In this document: positions 46,906 to 56,067 of the stretch, one piece after another
Layout of the letters: each line of letters opens with the position of its first letter
Position numbering within the stretch: the stretch's first letter is position 1
NCBI GenBank assembly: GCA_945788625.1
Contig: CALZMQ010000002.1
Coordinates: forward strand, 145,031-209,030
Reading direction: 5' to 3'
From: an uncultured Woeseiaceae bacterium
Lineage (GTDB): Bacteria; Pseudomonadota; Gammaproteobacteria; Steroidobacterales; Woeseiaceae
Length of the DNA: 64,000 bases
The notes under the pieces: model-generated
Database searches by the model: none
Told to the model about the DNA's origin: nothing
What the model saw: only the letters and a program-made list of their open reading frames with translations
Program-made: the position numbers and the translations under genes

Positions 46906-47160
46906 ATGGAAGAGAAAATGTCAATGTCGACATGCCCGATGGCCAAGGCATGCAAGGGGATGACGGAGAAACCGCGCACCAGTCTGTGGATGATCATTCC
47001 AGGACTGGTTTTCGTTGTGTTGGGTATCGCGATCATCTTCTATCCGCAAATCCTGGTATGGCTTGTTGCGATAGTGATGATCGTTATGGGACTCGCCATG
47101 CTGATGATGGTCAACTTCATGCGAAGCTTCGGCAAACGGATCCACGACAAGCCCGCTTAG
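46906..47160 (+). CDS. Small two-helix membrane protein
   Basis: 84 residues with a purine-rich site (GGGAAAGAGAA) before the ATG. A short cysteine-containing N-terminus (STCPMAKACKGM) is followed by two membrane helices (about 28-46 and 48-70, WMIIPGLVFVVLGIAIIFY and LVWLVAIVMIVMGLAMLMM). No family is recognised with confidence. It is unclear whether it is co-transcribed with the CPBP protease gene downstream. Confidence 0.7.
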   Translation: MEEKMSMSTCPMAKACKGMTEKPRTSLWMIIPGLVFVVLGIAIIFYPQILVWLVAIVMIVMGLAMLMMVNFMRSFGKRIHDKPA

Positions 47161-47252
47161 GGCAGGCAAAGATGATCAGCTCGGCAATGTTATATGCGGC
47201 GTCGGCCGTCGTCATTTGAAGCTGTGTCCGGCGATCTTTCTCTTAGCAGCCG

Positions 47253-48098
47253 TTGCGATTTTCCTGCCGACGGTGTTGTAACGTAGATACGTCAGACCGC
47301 ACTACAGCGAAGCAGATATTGTTCACAGAATCGCGATCGCAGAGTTTACTGCCCGCATTGCCAGTGATTCTGGCGGCTCTGTTGCTCGTTCTGCCTACTC
47401 CAGGTCCGACAACCCACGTGGCAAAAATCGCCGCAACGACGGTGCTCTTTGCGATTAACGCGAGGTGGGGCGAGCCGCGCGTGTCTTACGCATTCGTGTT
47501 GTACCTGATCGTATTGGCCGTCAGTTTAATTCCGGCGCTCCACACCTGGAATCCGATCGTCGTTCCGGCGACAGCATTCGCCGTTCTCGCTTTCGTGCGA
47601 CGCGACTGGCTTTCGGCTAATCGCTGGCTCCGGCGCGGCCGTGCGTCACGCGCTACCTGGCTGTTATCTGGTGTCACAATACCTTTGACGGCAGGTGTGC
47701 TGGTTGCCTGGGCGTATCTCGTCAAACCGGACCTGACGATTTATGCGGACATGATTCCCGGGAAGGGACTCGGCATCGTCTTGGCAGCAGCGATCTTCTT
47801 CTCCGTGTTCAATGCCATCGCCGAAGAAGTCGTATTTCGTGGCGTTCTGTGGCAAGCGCTGGCGGATACGGGGCTTGCGTCCGGCGCTGTGCTCATAATC
47901 CAGGCGCTTGCATTCGGTATCATGCACTTCGGCGGAGTGCCCAGCGGCGTTGCCGGCATGGCACTGGCGACGATCTACGGCTTGGCTCTCGGCGGCATCA
48001 GGTATCTGAGCGGGGGACTTCTGATGCCCGTTGTTGTACACATTTTCGCGGACATGATGATCTTTTTAATCGTATCGCGGCTGGCACAGGGCTGGTAA
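47253..48098 (+). CDS. CPBP-family intramembrane metalloprotease (CAAX/Abi)
   Basis: Up to 281 residues; the start is uncertain because only TTG-type codons are available upstream (47253, or 47319 just before the first helix). Multiple membrane helices. Motif 1 is AEEVVFRG (E191, E192, R196), motif 2 MHFGG (H225) and motif 3 VVHIFADM (H263), the full active set of the CPBP glutamic/metal intramembrane proteases. Members process prenylated proteins or bacteriocins, or confer immunity; the substrate here is unknown. Confidence 0.85.
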   Translation: MRFSCRRCCNVDTSDRTTAKQILFTESRSQSLLPALPVILAALLLVLPTPGPTTHVAKIAATTVLFAINARWGEPRVSYAFVLYLIVLAVSLIPALHTWNPIVVPATAFAVLAFVRRDWLSANRWLRRGRASRATWLLSGVTIPLTAGVLVAWAYLVKPDLTIYADMIPGKGLGIVLAAAIFFSVFNAIAEEVVFRGVLWQALADTGLASGAVLIIQALAFGIMHFGGVPSGVAGMALATIYGLALGGIRYLSGGLLMPVVVHIFADMMIFLIVSRLAQGW

Positions 48099-48180
48099 AT
48101 ATTACGGTTTCCCACAGTTGTCGGCTTCGAGCGCGCCCGCACAATAGTTGTCTGTATCAGCCGTTGTCCGGGAGGTCGTC

Positions 48181-49245
48181 GTGAATATGGGGTTTCGAAC
48201 CGCGTTGATGGGGGTCGGCTTGCTGTGCCTGGCGTTTACGACGCCCGCAGTTGCCGCCAATGTCGACAATGGCCGGCAGGTCTACGACACATACTGCACG
48301 TCCTGTCACGGCGCCGACGGCCTGCTGGACACGTCCAGCCCCGTTATTCAGGGTCTTGGGGTTACGCCTGCGGATTTCTCCGATGCATTGTTCAACAGCC
48401 GCGAGCCCGCAGACGACTGGCGAATGGTCATCAAGTACGGTGGCCACGCGATGGGTCTTGCCGAACAAATGCCGGCACAGGGTGAGGTGCTGAGCGACCA
48501 GCAGGTAGACGACGTCACGGCCTATTTGAAGTCGCTAGTGGACACCAGCGCATTCCCGCCCGGCGAGATGAACCTGATGCTGCCTATCCGGACCAAGAAA
48601 GCGTTTCCGGAGGACGAGGTCGTGTACATCGGTCGCTATACGGACCGGGAAGGCAATCATGCCTACAAGCAGGTCCTGGAGATCGAGAAGCGCATTGGTA
48701 AGGCCGGTCAGGGCATCCTGGAACTCGTGCACGAGTCGGACGGATCCGTGAGCGAACTGGCCGAAGTGGAGATCGGCTACAAGCAGGCCCTGTCATTTAG
48801 CACTTCGCACATCCTTTCCGCTGCCGCGGTCGTCGCTGTCCCGGTCGAAGCTGACGGTGACGGGGAACTGCAATCTTACCTGGCGTACGGCAAGTTGCTG
48901 TCGCCATCATGGATTTTCCAGAGCAGCCTGCGGCTGAAGTTTCCGTTCGCGGATTCGAGCGACGGCGAAGTCGAACTGGCGGGCATTGCGCATTACGTCC
49001 ATTCGCCATGGCCGCGGCGCGTATTCCCGGCGCTGGAAGTTGTCGCAAGCAAGCCGTTCCGCTCGTCCAAGGGTGATCTTGAATGGACGGTCATGCCACA
49101 AGTGAGGGTCGGGCTGACTCGCGGTGGCCATGTTGCTCTCAACCTGGGTGTCGAGTTGCCGCTGTCCGATCAATCGTGGGACCAGCGGTACTACATGACT
49201 TTGCTGTGGGATTTTGCGGATGGGAGTTTCTTCCAGGGCTGGTAG
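48181..49245 (+). CDS. Secreted cytochrome c fused to a beta-rich (barrel-like) domain
   Basis: About 354 residues from the GTG at 48181, favoured because GGGAGG ends about 6 nt upstream; an ATG lies two codons later. Signal peptide ending TTPAVAA. A class I cytochrome c domain spans about 27-115 with heme motif CTSCH (C39, C42, H43) and a likely Met ligand in MGLAEQMPAQG. The C-terminal 240 residues alternate as in an outer-membrane barrel (FQSSLRLKFPFADS; YYMTLLWDFADG) but lack a final phenylalanine (FFQGW). The fusion suggests electron transfer at the outer membrane. Confidence 0.8.
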   Translation: MNMGFRTALMGVGLLCLAFTTPAVAANVDNGRQVYDTYCTSCHGADGLLDTSSPVIQGLGVTPADFSDALFNSREPADDWRMVIKYGGHAMGLAEQMPAQGEVLSDQQVDDVTAYLKSLVDTSAFPPGEMNLMLPIRTKKAFPEDEVVYIGRYTDREGNHAYKQVLEIEKRIGKAGQGILELVHESDGSVSELAEVEIGYKQALSFSTSHILSAAAVVAVPVEADGDGELQSYLAYGKLLSPSWIFQSSLRLKFPFADSSDGEVELAGIAHYVHSPWPRRVFPALEVVASKPFRSSKGDLEWTVMPQVRVGLTRGGHVALNLGVELPLSDQSWDQRYYMTLLWDFADGSFFQGW

Positions 49246-49365
49246 GCCTGCGACGCAGGGTCGATATCCGAAAGTGCATGTAACTTTTTGTATCCGTGGC
49301 GTCAGATGTCACTGAGACGCGATAGCATTGTGCAATCGTAACTTGCATCCAGTACGGAGTGACGA

Positions 49366-49974
49366 ATGTCTATCGAGTTTCCAGAACTTCCTTATGCAAT
49401 CGACGCACTGGAGCCCTACGTTTCTTCGAAAACTCTCGACTGTCATCACGGCAAGCACCACAAGAGCTACGTCGACAAGCTGATTCCCGCAATTCAGGGC
49501 ACGGCTTACGAAGACCAGGCACTTGAGACGATCTTATCCGCTGCGCACGAAGCGGGCGATACCGGTGTTTTCAACAATGCGGCGCAGGCCTGTAACCATA
49601 CATTTCTCTGGCACAGCATGTCGCCGAGCGGCGGAGGTGAACCAACGGCGGTGCTCGCTGATGCGATTATTGCGCGGTTCGGTGACCTTGCGGCATTCCG
49701 GGCAAAATTCAAGACGGCAGCGCTCGGTCAGTTCGGCAGCGGATGGGTGTGGCTCGTCCGCACGGCCGATGGGCTGGACATCATCAGCACCGGCAATGCG
49801 GACACACCGCTTCTATACGGCGACACGCCGCTACTGACACTCGATGTCTGGGAGCACGCGTATTATCTCGACTACCAGAACAAACGTGACGCGTACATCG
49901 ACGCGTTCCTGAGCGAACTCATCAACTGGGAATTTGCGGCGCAAAACTACGGGGCCGATCGGGCCGCGGCGTGA
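49366..49974 (+). CDS. sodB: Superoxide dismutase, Fe type
   Basis: 202 residues; GGAGTG precedes the ATG. Metal ligands are visible in LDCHHGKHHKSYV (H27), ACNHTFLWHSM and LDVWEHAYYLDY (Asp and His). The NAAQACNHTF and FGSGWVWLV segments fit the iron-dependent branch. It converts superoxide to hydrogen peroxide and oxygen in the cytosol. Its stop overlaps the next gene by 4 bp (GTGA). Confidence 0.96.
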   Translation: MSIEFPELPYAIDALEPYVSSKTLDCHHGKHHKSYVDKLIPAIQGTAYEDQALETILSAAHEAGDTGVFNNAAQACNHTFLWHSMSPSGGGEPTAVLADAIIARFGDLAAFRAKFKTAALGQFGSGWVWLVRTADGLDIISTGNADTPLLYGDTPLLTLDVWEHAYYLDYQNKRDAYIDAFLSELINWEFAAQNYGADRAAA

Positions 49975-50603
49975 TCGGTCTTGCGTCCATTATCGGAGGG
50001 TTGCTGATGACTTTTCTCGCCCCGGCACTCGACGCCTCCGGCTCTGATACCGGGCCGAGACTCGCGCTTGCCGACTTCACCACGGACCGCGCTGCCCTTG
50101 ACTGGTTTGTGGTCAACGATAACGTGATGGGCGGCCGTAGTGACGGCAGTTTCGCGATAGAGCAAGGCGAGTTGCGCTTTGCTGGCCGCACGAACACGGA
50201 CGGTGGTGGATTCAGTTCGATCCGCACAACACCCGTTCAGCTCGACTTGTCGAAATACGCTGGAATTCAGCTGCGAGTGAGCGGCGACGGTCGGCGCTAC
50301 ACCTGGCGATTAACGACTGCCGCGCGCTGGCGAGGCAGGGAGATCAGTTACTGGGCCGATTTCGACACGCGCGATAATGCCTGGAGTACGGTCGATATTC
50401 CGTTTTCCAGCTTTATACCCCAGTACCGGGGAAGACAGCTCGATGGACCCGAATTAGATCCCGGGCAGATCACCGGTATGGGCCTTATGATCTATGACAA
50501 ACGTGACGGCCCTTTCGAAATACGCCTGGCCAGCGTACACGCTTATTCGGCGCATTCGTCCCAGCCAGAGCTGACGGCGCACAGTCGTCGATCCTCGCCC
50601 TAG
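49971..50603 (+). CDS. CIA30-family (NDUFAF1-like) protein, secreted form
   Basis: 210 residues from a GTG overlapping sodB. A short hydrophobic start (IGLASIIGGLLMTFLAPAL) could be a signal peptide. The CIA30 beta-sandwich is clear: WFVVNDNVMGGRSDGSF (about 45-61), FAGRTNTDGGGFSSIRT (70-86) and WSTVDIPFSSFIP. In mitochondria CIA30 assists complex I assembly; bacterial versions are widespread and of uncertain role. The last residues (HSRRSSP) and stop lie in a hairpin-rich repeat that also occurs at 63697, so the C-terminus may have been altered by it. Confidence 0.85.
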   Translation: MIGLASIIGGLLMTFLAPALDASGSDTGPRLALADFTTDRAALDWFVVNDNVMGGRSDGSFAIEQGELRFAGRTNTDGGGFSSIRTTPVQLDLSKYAGIQLRVSGDGRRYTWRLTTAARWRGREISYWADFDTRDNAWSTVDIPFSSFIPQYRGRQLDGPELDPGQITGMGLMIYDKRDGPFEIRLASVHAYSAHSSQPELTAHSRRSSP

Positions 50604-50699
50604 AAGGGCGTCTTCGTCGTCCAAAACGCTTTCGCGTTTTGTGGCTGATGCCTTCCGCTTTAACCCTCGCGGGACCAGCTCGCTTTGCGAATCGCTTTG
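50589..50699. repeat. Hairpin-rich repeat element, copy 1
   Basis: From CGATCCTCGCCC (50589) onward this matches the element at 63697-63835, including an identical 24-nt core at 50621-50644 (hairpin AAAACGC-TTTC-GCGTTTT). The right half is a decayed version of the second copy. It lies between the converging CIA30 and MauG-like genes. Confidence 0.75.
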
Positions 50700-51959
50700 T
50701 CAACTACCGCCTATCGGCGCGGCATGTGCGTCGGATACTAATGCGTCTGCGTTACTGCCGGTCAATGACCGCAGGAACGCCAGCAGATCGTCGATGTCCC
50801 TGTCGTTGAGGCCGAGCGGTGCAATCAGCGGATCGAGAACCTCGTTTGGCACGCCACCACGATTGTAAAAGAGCACCACGGCGCGCAATGTCGGCAACGA
50901 GCCGTCATGCATGTACGGTGCGGTCAGCGCAACGTTTCGCAGCGTCGGCGTGCGGTATTTCCAGCGGTCGTCTGGGAGGCCAGTGACCTCGTAACGTCCG
51001 AGATCGCGGAAGTTCTCGGTGCCCGTCGTGCGGGTCAGATCGGATTCGACTCGCTCGATTCGTCCTGGCGCCAGTGGCACCTCCAGTTGCTCGTCGTCCG
51101 GGCGCATGGTGGCGAAGTAGCCGACGCCCGTATTGTGGAACTGACCGTCGCTGAACAGCGCGAACTCCTGCGTAACGGAATGGCAGCCGACACAGCGACC
51201 CTTGCTGCGAAAGACCTCGAAGCCTCGTTGCGCCGATTGGCTCAGTGCATCCACGTTGCCGCCGTAAAACCAGCGGTCGAACGGCGAATCTCCGGAAACC
51301 AGGACTCTCTCGTAACTCGCGAGCGCCATGCCGATGGTCTGCATATCGGGTCCCCGGTCGAACGCATTGGCAAACTGTTCGACGTAGTCATCCAGGCTCC
51401 GGATGCGCTCGATGACAACACCGATAGACACGTTGCCCATCTCGTTGTCCGCGAGCAGCGGCGCCCAGACCTGGTTCTCCAGGCTGATCTCCCGGCCATC
51501 GTGAAACAAGCGATCGAGGTAAGCGGTGTTGTAGATCGTGGGTGCATTCCTTCGCACGCTCTTGCCTTCGATACCGACAGGCAGGCGCAGTTCATTCTGC
51601 GAGAAGCCCTGTTCGGCAATGTGACACATCGCGCAAGACACGGTGTTGTTTGCCGAAAGACGGCGGTCGAAGAAGAGCTTGCGTCCCAACTGTACTTTCT
51701 CGGCCGTGACCGGATTGTCTGCGGGTATCGGGACAGGCGGCAGCCCGAGCGGTGGCGACGCGATCACGGCGAGCAGATCGGCTTCGATTCCTCGCCGCGA
51801 CATCAGGCTTGCCGAGTTCGTCTGGTAATCGGCACGTTCGTAGCCTTCGCGGTCATCGCCCGGCCCTTGCGTGGTCTGGGCCGAGACAGCCCCTGAGGCG
51901 AGCAGCAGCGTCGCCGAGGCGAACCCTCGCAAAAAGCTCCGATAGCTGATAAGACTCAC
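50700..51959 (-). CDS. Di-heme cytochrome c peroxidase / MauG-like protein
   Basis: About 419 residues from the GTG at 51957-51959 (signal peptide SLISYRSFLRGF...SGAVSAQ); the frame is open to a TTG at 51995. Two c-heme sites, CAMCH and CVGCH, occur in the CcpA/MauG arrangement, with RRNAPTIYNTAY, FHDGREISLENQVW and TPTLRNVALTAPYMHDGSL as family landmarks. Such enzymes reduce peroxide or mature tryptophan-derived cofactors. Its divergent partner is a methanethiol-oxidase-like gene with an SCO1 gene, a set known from methanethiol oxidase loci, so a cofactor-maturation role is likely. Confidence 0.88.
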   Translation of the reverse strand: MSLISYRSFLRGFASATLLLASGAVSAQTTQGPGDDREGYERADYQTNSASLMSRRGIEADLLAVIASPPLGLPPVPIPADNPVTAEKVQLGRKLFFDRRLSANNTVSCAMCHIAEQGFSQNELRLPVGIEGKSVRRNAPTIYNTAYLDRLFHDGREISLENQVWAPLLADNEMGNVSIGVVIERIRSLDDYVEQFANAFDRGPDMQTIGMALASYERVLVSGDSPFDRWFYGGNVDALSQSAQRGFEVFRSKGRCVGCHSVTQEFALFSDGQFHNTGVGYFATMRPDDEQLEVPLAPGRIERVESDLTRTTGTENFRDLGRYEVTGLPDDRWKYRTPTLRNVALTAPYMHDGSLPTLRAVVLFYNRGGVPNEVLDPLIAPLGLNDRDIDDLLAFLRSLTGSNADALVSDAHAAPIGGS

Positions 51960-52054
51960 TCCGTTAGTCCGGATCGCGAAATGCCGTAACGCCAACTATA
52001 CTTTCCGACACCGACAAGAAAAAAGCCCATACGAACAACCTTAGGGGAAATTTT

Positions 52055-53383
52055 ATGAAAAACAAAAAGTTCAGTCGCCTTACGGCGACCTGGATGGCCG
52101 CCTCATTGGCGCTGCTGTGCTCAGCCGCGGCGAATGCCGACGAGACCTGCATGTCCCCGTATATGGCAAAGATCGTAGGTCAGGAGGACTTTGTTTACGT
52201 CTGGACGCTCGGTGTCGAAGGGCTCGGTGACGAGCAGGACAAGCTCGTCACCATCGATGTGCGCCCCGACGCGGATACCTACGGGCAGGTCGTCAACGCA
52301 CTTTCCGTTGGGGGTCGCAATGAAGCGCATCACTCGGGACTCACCGATGATCGGCGGTTCCTGTGGGCGAGCGGACTCGATACCAGCAAGATCTTCATCT
52401 TCGACGTTCACAGTGATCCGGGTAAGCCGAAGCTCGTCAGGACGATCGACGATTTTGTCGAAAAGAGCGGTGGCGTCGTGGGCCCGCACACCAACTACGC
52501 GCTGCCGGGGCGCATGATGTTGACCGGATTGTCAAACAGCGCCGACCATGGAGGGCGCACGGCGCTCGTGGAGTATACGAACGCCGGTGACTATGTCACG
52601 ACCCACTGGATGCCCACGGACGACAATTTGCAGGGCGCCGTCAAGAGCGGCAATTTCGCCGACGGTTACGGCTACGATGTGCGCGTACTGCCGCGCCGCA
52701 ATGTGATGATCACCTCGTCATTCACGGGCTGGAATAACTACATGATGAACCTCGGTACGTTGATGGCGGACGCAGAAGCCATGCAGCGTTTCGGCAATAC
52801 GGTGGTCGTCTGGAACCTGCATACCCGAAAACCACAGAAGATCTTCGACGTGCCCGGATCGCCGCTCGAGCTTCGCTGCGCATGGGGCCCACACAATAAC
52901 TACTGCTTCACATCCACGGCGCTGACATCGAAGATCTGGCTGATCTACGAAGACGACGCCGGGGAGTGGCAAGCGAAAGCGGTCGCTGACATCGGCGATG
53001 CCAGCCTGATACCGCTGCCTGTCGACATTTCCATCTCTGCCGATGATCAGCAACTCTGGGTCAACACGTGGAACGACGGCAAGACGCGGCTGTTCGACAT
53101 TTCGGACCCGCACGCACCGGTGCAGGTGATGGAAGAGAAGATCGGAGCGCAGATCAACATGGTGTCGCAGAGCTGGGATGGCGAGCGCGTGTACTACACC
53201 TCGTCGCTGCTCGCCAACTGGGACAAGGTCGAGGCAGCGGAAGGAGAGGACCTGCAATACTTCAAGGCATACAACTGGAAGGACGGTGCGCTCGAGCATA
53301 CGTTTACGGTCGATTTCCTCGCGGCGAAGCTCGGCACACCACACCAGATGCGTTTTGGCGCTTATTCGCTGTACGGCCAATAG
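52055..53383 (+). CDS. mtoX: Selenium-binding protein 56 family, probable methanethiol oxidase
   Basis: 442 residues; AGGGGA lies about 6 nt before the ATG. Signal peptide ending SAAANADE places it in the periplasm. SBP56 landmarks: GRNEAHHSGLTDDRRFL (about 88-104), VGPHTNYALPG, SGNFADGYGYDVRVLPR and SWDGERVYYTSSLLANWD. The characterised bacterial member, MtoX, oxidises methanethiol to formaldehyde, sulfide and peroxide and depends on copper. Neighbouring SCO1 and MauG-like genes match known mtoX loci, which supports the function; the symbol is inferred from family and context. Confidence 0.87.
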   Translation: MKNKKFSRLTATWMAASLALLCSAAANADETCMSPYMAKIVGQEDFVYVWTLGVEGLGDEQDKLVTIDVRPDADTYGQVVNALSVGGRNEAHHSGLTDDRRFLWASGLDTSKIFIFDVHSDPGKPKLVRTIDDFVEKSGGVVGPHTNYALPGRMMLTGLSNSADHGGRTALVEYTNAGDYVTTHWMPTDDNLQGAVKSGNFADGYGYDVRVLPRRNVMITSSFTGWNNYMMNLGTLMADAEAMQRFGNTVVVWNLHTRKPQKIFDVPGSPLELRCAWGPHNNYCFTSTALTSKIWLIYEDDAGEWQAKAVADIGDASLIPLPVDISISADDQQLWVNTWNDGKTRLFDISDPHAPVQVMEEKIGAQINMVSQSWDGERVYYTSSLLANWDKVEAAEGEDLQYFKAYNWKDGALEHTFTVDFLAAKLGTPHQMRFGAYSLYGQ

Positions 53384-53399
53384 CCATGCTGATATGTAA

Positions 53400-54092
53400 A
53401 TGAGATCGCTTTCGCTCCTGCTGCTGGCGACGCTGCCTGTCGTGGCCGCGTCCCAGCAGCAACCACACCACAAACCGGCCGCGCAGCCGCAAGTGCTGGC
53501 ACCCGGATACTCGGCACTTGAATTTCCGGCCCCGGCACCCGGCACCTACGATCTGCCGCCACTTGGCAAGGCCGCTAACGGGGCGCTGCTGGACAGCACC
53601 GGTGCGGCAGTGAGTCTGCACGATCTCTACGACGGCAAGACAATCGTCCTGAGTTTCATTTACACGTCATGCCCGGACGTGAATGGCTGTCCGCTGGCAT
53701 CGTTCGTCCTGGGCCAGGTTCAGAAACGACTGGAAAAGGACGAACTGACAGCATCGCAGGTTCGCCTGGTCTCGGTCAGTTTCGATCCGGCGAATGATTC
53801 GCCGGATATCATGGCCGATTACGGCAAGCATTTCCGGCGTGGCGACATCGACTGGCGCTTCCTCACGGCCGAATCGGAAACCAGCCTGTCGCCAATCCTC
53901 GATAACTATGACCAGGCGGTTATCCGCGACCGGGGGCCGGATGGTAAGGCGTTGTCGACGATGTCACATATCCTCCGGGTCTACCTGATCGACGCCGACA
54001 AGCGCATACGCAATATCTACAGCCCTTCGTATTTGCACCCGGATATTCTTTACGCGGATATCCGCACGGTGATGCAGGGTGATGAGTCGTAG
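53400..54092 (+). CDS. SCO1/SenC-family copper chaperone
   Basis: 230 residues with a signal peptide (MRSLSLLLLATLPVVAAS). Thioredoxin-like SCO fold: VLSFIYTSCPDVNGCPLASF (about 82-101) and the distal ligand in TMSHILRVYLID. The copper cysteines are spaced CPDVNGCP, two residues longer than the usual CPxxCP, as in SenC-like members outside cytochrome oxidase assembly. It follows mtoX by 16 bp and probably loads copper onto that enzyme. Confidence 0.88.
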   Translation: MRSLSLLLLATLPVVAASQQQPHHKPAAQPQVLAPGYSALEFPAPAPGTYDLPPLGKAANGALLDSTGAAVSLHDLYDGKTIVLSFIYTSCPDVNGCPLASFVLGQVQKRLEKDELTASQVRLVSVSFDPANDSPDIMADYGKHFRRGDIDWRFLTAESETSLSPILDNYDQAVIRDRGPDGKALSTMSHILRVYLIDADKRIRNIYSPSYLHPDILYADIRTVMQGDES

Positions 54093-54123
54093 GCTGACCT
54101 GATTTCGAATTCGTTTTTCTGGA

Positions 54124-54173
54124 ACTGGTCGGGGTGAGAGGAATTGAACCTCCGGCCCCTGCCTCCCGAAGGC
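54124..54173 (-). repeat. tRNA-Pro 3' fragment, probable att site (island boundary)
   Basis: Fifty nt match 63912-63961 at 49 positions (mismatch at 54143). They cover the encoded CCA, the acceptor 3' strand, the T arm and the anticodon arm of tRNA-Pro, then identity ends abruptly. Same orientation as the intact tRNA. This is the classic remnant left at the far end of an element integrated into a tRNA gene. Confidence 0.88.
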
Positions 54174-54615
54174 GGACCTTGGATGTTAACTGATTGTTTT
54201 TATTGACTGATCAGGAGACGTTCACGGACATAATCGCAGCACTGCGCATAACGACGCAGGACTGACTCCCGCAAAAGTCCCACAAACATCTATTGGCGAG
54301 TTGAATCTGCCTCCTGACGACGAACCAGGCGGTCGCTTCTATTCGTTCGCCTGGCACCTGCCATACTCAGACATTCGGGCGTATGTAAGCAGTTGTTAGT
54401 GATAGGCATACTTGGGACGACCGCGGACGTACGTATCTATCTAGTCACAAACAGTCCGGACCGAGTCCGGCAATTTTCCGGCATGCGGGAGCAACTTTCT
54501 ATGATCCAGCGTAGAGGTCTGTGTCTGAGGTAAAGTATCAACAAGACTGATGCCACATTAGTAAAGAAGCATCAGTTGTGGAAATTTGCTCAACACTCCG
54601 GATTAAGGAACCAAA
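54174..54615. other. Gene-poor left edge of the island
   Basis: About 440 bp looking more AT-rich than the flanks. A 62-codon frame (54211-54399, plus strand) ends at TAG but has no plausible start and no recognised similarity. CTGATGC and GCATCAG (54546-54574) form a loose inverted repeat ahead of manC. No integrase remnant can be defended. Confidence 0.5.
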
Positions 54616-56046
54616 ATGGCATCCATTCAGCCTATTATCCTTGCGGGTGGCTCGGGCACGCGGCTCTGGCCGGCCTCAAGATTAATGTACCCGAAGCAGC
54701 TTTTGCCGCTCGTAGGCGAGAACACGATGCTGCAAGAGACTGTGCTGCGCCTAAAAGGAGTTTATGATCTCACCGACGACGTGCTCGTCATTTGCAATGA
54801 AACGCATCGCTTCCTCGTGGCTGAGCAGCTTCGCGAGATAGGAATCGGCGCGAAAATCGTACTGGAACCCGAAGGGCGCAATACGGCGCCAGCAGTGGCC
54901 CTTGCTGCACTGGTGGCAGAGGTCGATTCGCAGGCTGATTCACCGCTGCTGCTCGTTCTGCCAGCTGATCATGTGATCAGGGATGTCGCGGCCTTTCACA
55001 AAGCGGTTGCGACGGGCAAAGTCGCCGCTCAAGCCGGCAAGCTCGTCGCGTTTGGCATTGTTCCCACCCGGGCCGAAACCGGTTATGGGTATATGCAGAC
55101 CGAGGAAGACGGTGCGCCTGTCAGTCCGATCAAGACTTTCGTCGAGAAGCCTGATCTCAGCACCGCCAATGCCTTTCTTGAGAGTGGCGGCTACTTCTGG
55201 AATAGCGGCATGTTCATGTTCAACACTGGGAGCTACGTCAAAGCCTTAGAGGAGCATGCGCCGGAGATTCTTGTGGCGTGCCGTACCAGTGTTGAGAACA
55301 GTACGTTTGACACCGACTTCATCCGTCCCGACAAAGTCGCTTTTCTCGGGTGTCCGAGTGACTCGATTGACTACGCCGTAATGGAGAAATCTCGATTGGC
55401 CGTGATGGTGCCACTGGACGCCGAGTGGAGCGATATCGGCTCTTGGGCGGCATTGCACGACATGACCAAGTCTGGCGATCACAGCAATACGCTGATCGGG
55501 GACGTCGTCGTTCAGGACTGTCGTAACAGCTACATCCGAGGTGAGAACCGTCTCGTTGCGGCCGTCGGCCTCGAAAACCTTGTCGTCGTCGAAACGAAAG
55601 ATACGGTGCTTGTAACGACAAGAAATCGTTCACAGGACGTCAAGCACATCGTCGACGACCTAATAAGGAGCGATCGCGACGAGGCGACGCTGCATCGCCA
55701 GGTCTTTCGCCCGTGGGGCAGCTACGACAGTATCGATGGTGACGAGGGCTTTCAGGTTAAACGGCTGATCGTCAATCCGGGCGCTGTACTTTCGCTGCAA
55801 AAACACGCGCGAAGAGCCGAACATTGGACCGTCGTGCGAGGCGAAGCGCGGATCACGCTCGACGATAAGGAGTTCGATCTCAAAGTCAACGAGTCAACCT
55901 TTGTGCCAATCGGTGCCGTCCACCGCATCGCGAATCCATACGATGAGCCCGTACACATCATCGAGGTGCAGTGTGGAGACTACCTGGGCGAAGACGACAT
56001 CGTCAGACTAGAGGATAACTACGGCCGCGAAGGCACGAATACTTGA
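54616..56046 (+). CDS. manC: Mannose-1-phosphate guanylyltransferase / mannose-6-phosphate isomerase
   Basis: 476 residues. Nucleotidyltransferase domain with GGSGTRLWPASR and PKQ (11-28), VEKP and the substrate loop GYFWNSGMFMF. The C-terminal type II PMI cupin (about 355-470) has RPWGSYDSID and metal-ligand histidines in LQKHARRAEHW. The bifunctional enzyme makes GDP-mannose from mannose-6-phosphate via mannose-1-phosphate. On this island it can supply the donor for the two glycosyltransferases and reuse mannose-1-phosphate released by GH130 phosphorylases. Confidence 0.95.
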   Translation: MASIQPIILAGGSGTRLWPASRLMYPKQLLPLVGENTMLQETVLRLKGVYDLTDDVLVICNETHRFLVAEQLREIGIGAKIVLEPEGRNTAPAVALAALVAEVDSQADSPLLLVLPADHVIRDVAAFHKAVATGKVAAQAGKLVAFGIVPTRAETGYGYMQTEEDGAPVSPIKTFVEKPDLSTANAFLESGGYFWNSGMFMFNTGSYVKALEEHAPEILVACRTSVENSTFDTDFIRPDKVAFLGCPSDSIDYAVMEKSRLAVMVPLDAEWSDIGSWAALHDMTKSGDHSNTLIGDVVVQDCRNSYIRGENRLVAAVGLENLVVVETKDTVLVTTRNRSQDVKHIVDDLIRSDRDEATLHRQVFRPWGSYDSIDGDEGFQVKRLIVNPGAVLSLQKHARRAEHWTVVRGEARITLDDKEFDLKVNESTFVPIGAVHRIANPYDEPVHIIEVQCGDYLGEDDIVRLEDNYGREGTNT

Positions 56047-56067
56047 CTGGTTGGCAGGCTAACCCCG

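Noticed and set aside
54124..54173. A second tRNA-Pro gene
   Set aside because: Only the 3' part is present; the D arm and 5' acceptor strand are missing, so it cannot fold as a tRNA.
54211..54399. 62-codon frame at the island edge
   Set aside because: No usable start, no ribosome site and no recognised sequence; kept only as a note on the region.
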